46,341 nt of DNA from Qipengyuania sp. (lineage in GTDB: Bacteria > Pseudomonadota > Alphaproteobacteria > Sphingomonadales > Sphingomonadaceae): positions 1 to 46,341 of the forward strand of contig JAIETR010000046.1 of assembly GCA_019745075.1 (NCBI GenBank), in the 5' to 3' direction. This document shows, piece after piece, positions 44,639 through 46,341 of this stretch. Positions within the stretch are counted from its first letter, which is position 1; each line of letters starts with the position of its first letter. The notes under the pieces are model-generated. The model made no database searches. It was not told the origin of the DNA and saw only the letters and a list, made by a program, of their open reading frames with translations. Made by a program: the position numbers and the translations under genes.

Positions 44639-45924
44639 GCCTGCCCGCTCTTCCCGGCCCTCGCGCGCGCAACCTCGCGGCACCATTGCCCGACCGCGCG
44701 CGCGCCATGCGCCGCACCGCCACCGGCCTGCTGGTGCTGATGGCGGCTATCTTCGCGATCTCGGGCCAGTATCTCGCGGTCCATCCGCTGTGGGGCTACA
44801 TCCATGCCTTCGCCGAAGCGGCGATGGTGGGCGGGCTGGCCGACTGGTTCGCGGTCACCGCGCTGTTCCGCCGGCCGATGGGCCTGCCGATCCCGCACAC
44901 CGCGATCATTCCCGAGAACAAGGACCGCATCGCCGAGACGATGGCGGTGTTCCTGCGCGAGAACTTCCTCACCCCCGCGGTGGTGGCGCGGCGGATGCGC
45001 GAGATGAACCTGGCGCAGGCGGTGGGCCGCTATCTCGCCGAGCCTGGCAAGGGCGGCGGCGCTTCGCGCGTGCGCGCGGGGGCGGGCGAGCTGCTGGTCG
45101 AGGTGCTCCAGTCGCTCGATCCCGAACGGCTCGGCACCCAGGTCCGCTCGGCGCTGGCGACCGGGCTCGAGCGGCTGCCGGTCGCGCCGCTGCTCGGCAG
45201 GATGCTCACCGCGATGATCGCCGACGGGCGGCATCGCCCGGTGATCGACAGCATGATCCGCTGGGCGGGGCTGGTGCTGGAGGACAACGAGGCGATGGTC
45301 CGCGAGGTCATCCACGCCCGCGCCAATGCGCTGCTGCGCTTCACCGGGCTCGACGAGCGGCTCGCCAATTCGGTGCTCGACGGTCTCTACAAGCTGCTCG
45401 CCGAGGTGCTGGTGGACGAGAACCACCCATTGCGCGCCAAGATCGAGGAAGGGCTGGCGGGCCTGGCGCGCGATCTCGCCGAAGATCCGCAAACGCAGGA
45501 GAAGGTCGAGAAGCTCAAGCGCGAGCTGATCGCCAACCCCGCGGTCACCGAATGGTGGAGCGGCGTGTGGGAGCGGCTGCGGACCGGGCTGATCGCCGCG
45601 GTGCGCGGCGAGGGCGAGGCCGACCCGAGCTTCGCCGCGCTGGGCGACAGCCTCACCGAAATGGGCGTGGCGCTGCGCGACGATCCGCGCCTCCAGGCCC
45701 AGGTCAACCGCTTCGCCCGCCGCACCGCCGTCGGCATCGCCTCGCGCTACGGCGGGCAGATCGTCCAGCTGGTCTCCGAAACCGTCAAGCGCTGGGACGC
45801 CGAGAAGGTCACCAGCCGCATCGAAGGCGCCGTCGGCCGCGACCTCCAGTTCATCCGCATGAACGGCACACTGGTCGGCGGACTGGTGGGTGTGGCGATA
45901 CATGGGGGGACGCAGGTGCTCTGA
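44635..45924 (+). CDS. DUF445-family membrane protein
   Basis: The 429-residue protein belongs to DUF445 (YjiN-like): a membrane segment at about 28-48, then EAAMVGGLADWFAVTALFRRPMGLPIPHTAIIPENKDRI (the family's core, residues 60-98), long helices, and a C-terminal hydrophobic patch GGLVGVAIHGG. No function is established. GTG start overlapping the permease stop as GTGA (44635-44638), so it may be translated with the pump. Confidence 0.88.
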   Translation: MSLPALPGPRARNLAAPLPDRARAMRRTATGLLVLMAAIFAISGQYLAVHPLWGYIHAFAEAAMVGGLADWFAVTALFRRPMGLPIPHTAIIPENKDRIAETMAVFLRENFLTPAVVARRMREMNLAQAVGRYLAEPGKGGGASRVRAGAGELLVEVLQSLDPERLGTQVRSALATGLERLPVAPLLGRMLTAMIADGRHRPVIDSMIRWAGLVLEDNEAMVREVIHARANALLRFTGLDERLANSVLDGLYKLLAEVLVDENHPLRAKIEEGLAGLARDLAEDPQTQEKVEKLKRELIANPAVTEWWSGVWERLRTGLIAAVRGEGEADPSFAALGDSLTEMGVALRDDPRLQAQVNRFARRTAVGIASRYGGQIVQLVSETVKRWDAEKVTSRIEGAVGRDLQFIRMNGTLVGGLVGVAIHGGTQVL

Positions 45925-46006
45925 CCGGACGTGAGTCTTGGTGCCACGTGTGCCGCCATTACTGACGCGCTTCCCGAGCATTTGCGGTCGAACGCCTTCT
46001 GTCAGC

Positions 46007-46341
46007 CTATCGGTTTGGAGTACTCTCGACGAACGCCTTTAGCATACCAGCGATGCCATCGACACCGCTCTGTTCATCCAGGTATTCGGCAACGGCCAAG
46101 ACTTCAGGGATCGGGTGAGTGCGAGCCAAGTAAATTCCGATAAGCAAAGTGGAGAGATAAACCTCCGGGTCCGTTTTCGAAATGCTCGGATATGCTTTGC
46201 GGAAGAATTCGGTCAGTGGGTGCGAGAAAATCCTGACCTGTTCTCTAAGCGGAAGGCCTTCCTTGAAAGGCAATGTTTCCCCGAAGTATAACCACTTCAC
46301 GGAAACCTGACCGGCAGCGGGGATCATCTCCTGCAAGGCGC
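46007..46341 (-). CDS. Partial gene of unknown function at the window edge
   Basis: The frame runs from the edge to a TAG at 46007. About 111 residues are visible, ending with LRFVEST-like AFVESTPNR; no domain recognised. The sequence is Phe/Tyr/Leu-rich with helical character (EQVRIFSHPLTEFFRKAYPS), no signal peptide. Possible internal starts are TTG 46336 and ATG 46327, but the frame is open to the edge, so the true start may lie outside. GC by hand count over 46081-46320 is about 52%, far below the neighbouring DUF445 gene, suggesting a recently acquired segment. Confidence 0.55.
   Translation of the reverse strand, partial: ALQEMIPAAGQVSVKWLYFGETLPFKEGLPLREQVRIFSHPLTEFFRKAYPSISKTDPEVYLSTLLIGIYLARTHPIPEVLAVAEYLDEQSGVDGIAGMLKAFVESTPNR

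Noticed and set aside
1-46341. CRISPR arrays, tRNA or rRNA genes, prophage or toxin-antitoxin genes
   Set aside because: No direct-repeat array, cloverleaf or rRNA-like segment was seen by eye on either strand; a covariance-model scan could still find a weak RNA.

Overview
The window is high-GC chromosomal DNA from an alphaproteobacterium, most likely order Sphingomonadales (Erythrobacteraceae or Sphingomonadaceae). The basis is a Coq7-type ubiquinone hydroxylase coupled to DsbB, a SciP/DUF1153 cell-cycle regulator (alphaproteobacteria only), FabI, and gene neighbours typical of sphingomonads. Species cannot be set from sequence alone.

Layout. (1) 88-1775: dsbB, coq7 and an exported protein of unknown function. 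(2) 1776-2303: a 528-base gene-free leader. (3) 2304-10655, plus strand: a polysaccharide assembly and export operon with a membrane CapD/WbpM-type 4,6-dehydratase, a Wzy/WaaL-family membrane protein, a Wza-type export lipoprotein, a Wzc-type chain-length/tyrosine kinase, an unrecognised 417-residue membrane-anchored protein and a small PglC-type phosphoglycosyl transferase. (4) 10767-11758: an IS481-family element with exact 6-base target duplications and a frameshifted transposase. (5) 29417 down to 11760, minus strand: one long repeat-unit operon, fnlA-fnlB-fnlC-wbuB-degT-wbpA-wbpB-formyltransferase/ankyrin-wbpE-wzx-wzy-methyltransferase-GT4-wbpG-hisH-hisF2. (6) 29547-45924: mostly core genes (fabI, BrkB-type membrane protein, dnaJ-like, wecB, pdxH, cation efflux, phzF-like, serine hydrolase, mnmA, a small gene plus sciP, glsB, RND adaptor and pump, DUF445). 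(7) 46007-46341: a lower-GC gene running off the edge.

How it works together (inference from families). FnlABC makes UDP-L-FucNAc and WbuB transfers it. WbpA, WbpB and WbpE make a UDP-2-acetamido-3-amino-uronic acid. The acetyltransferase WbpD that normally follows is absent; an ankyrin-fused N-formyltransferase lies between wbpB and wbpE, so the 3-amino group is probably formylated. WbpG/HisH/HisF2 would then turn an amide into an amidine, either on this sugar or on FucNAc. The CapD-like enzyme, and perhaps a second aminotransferase, would supply the first sugar for the phosphoglycosyl transferase. One initiating and two later glycosyltransferases fit a trisaccharide repeat, flipped by Wzx, joined by Wzy and exported or ligated through the plus-strand module.

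The most interesting signals are the predicted N-formyl and possibly formamidino uronic acid, a HisF homologue that has lost catalytic Asp11, the unknown protein in the export operon, and a small gene translationally coupled to sciP.
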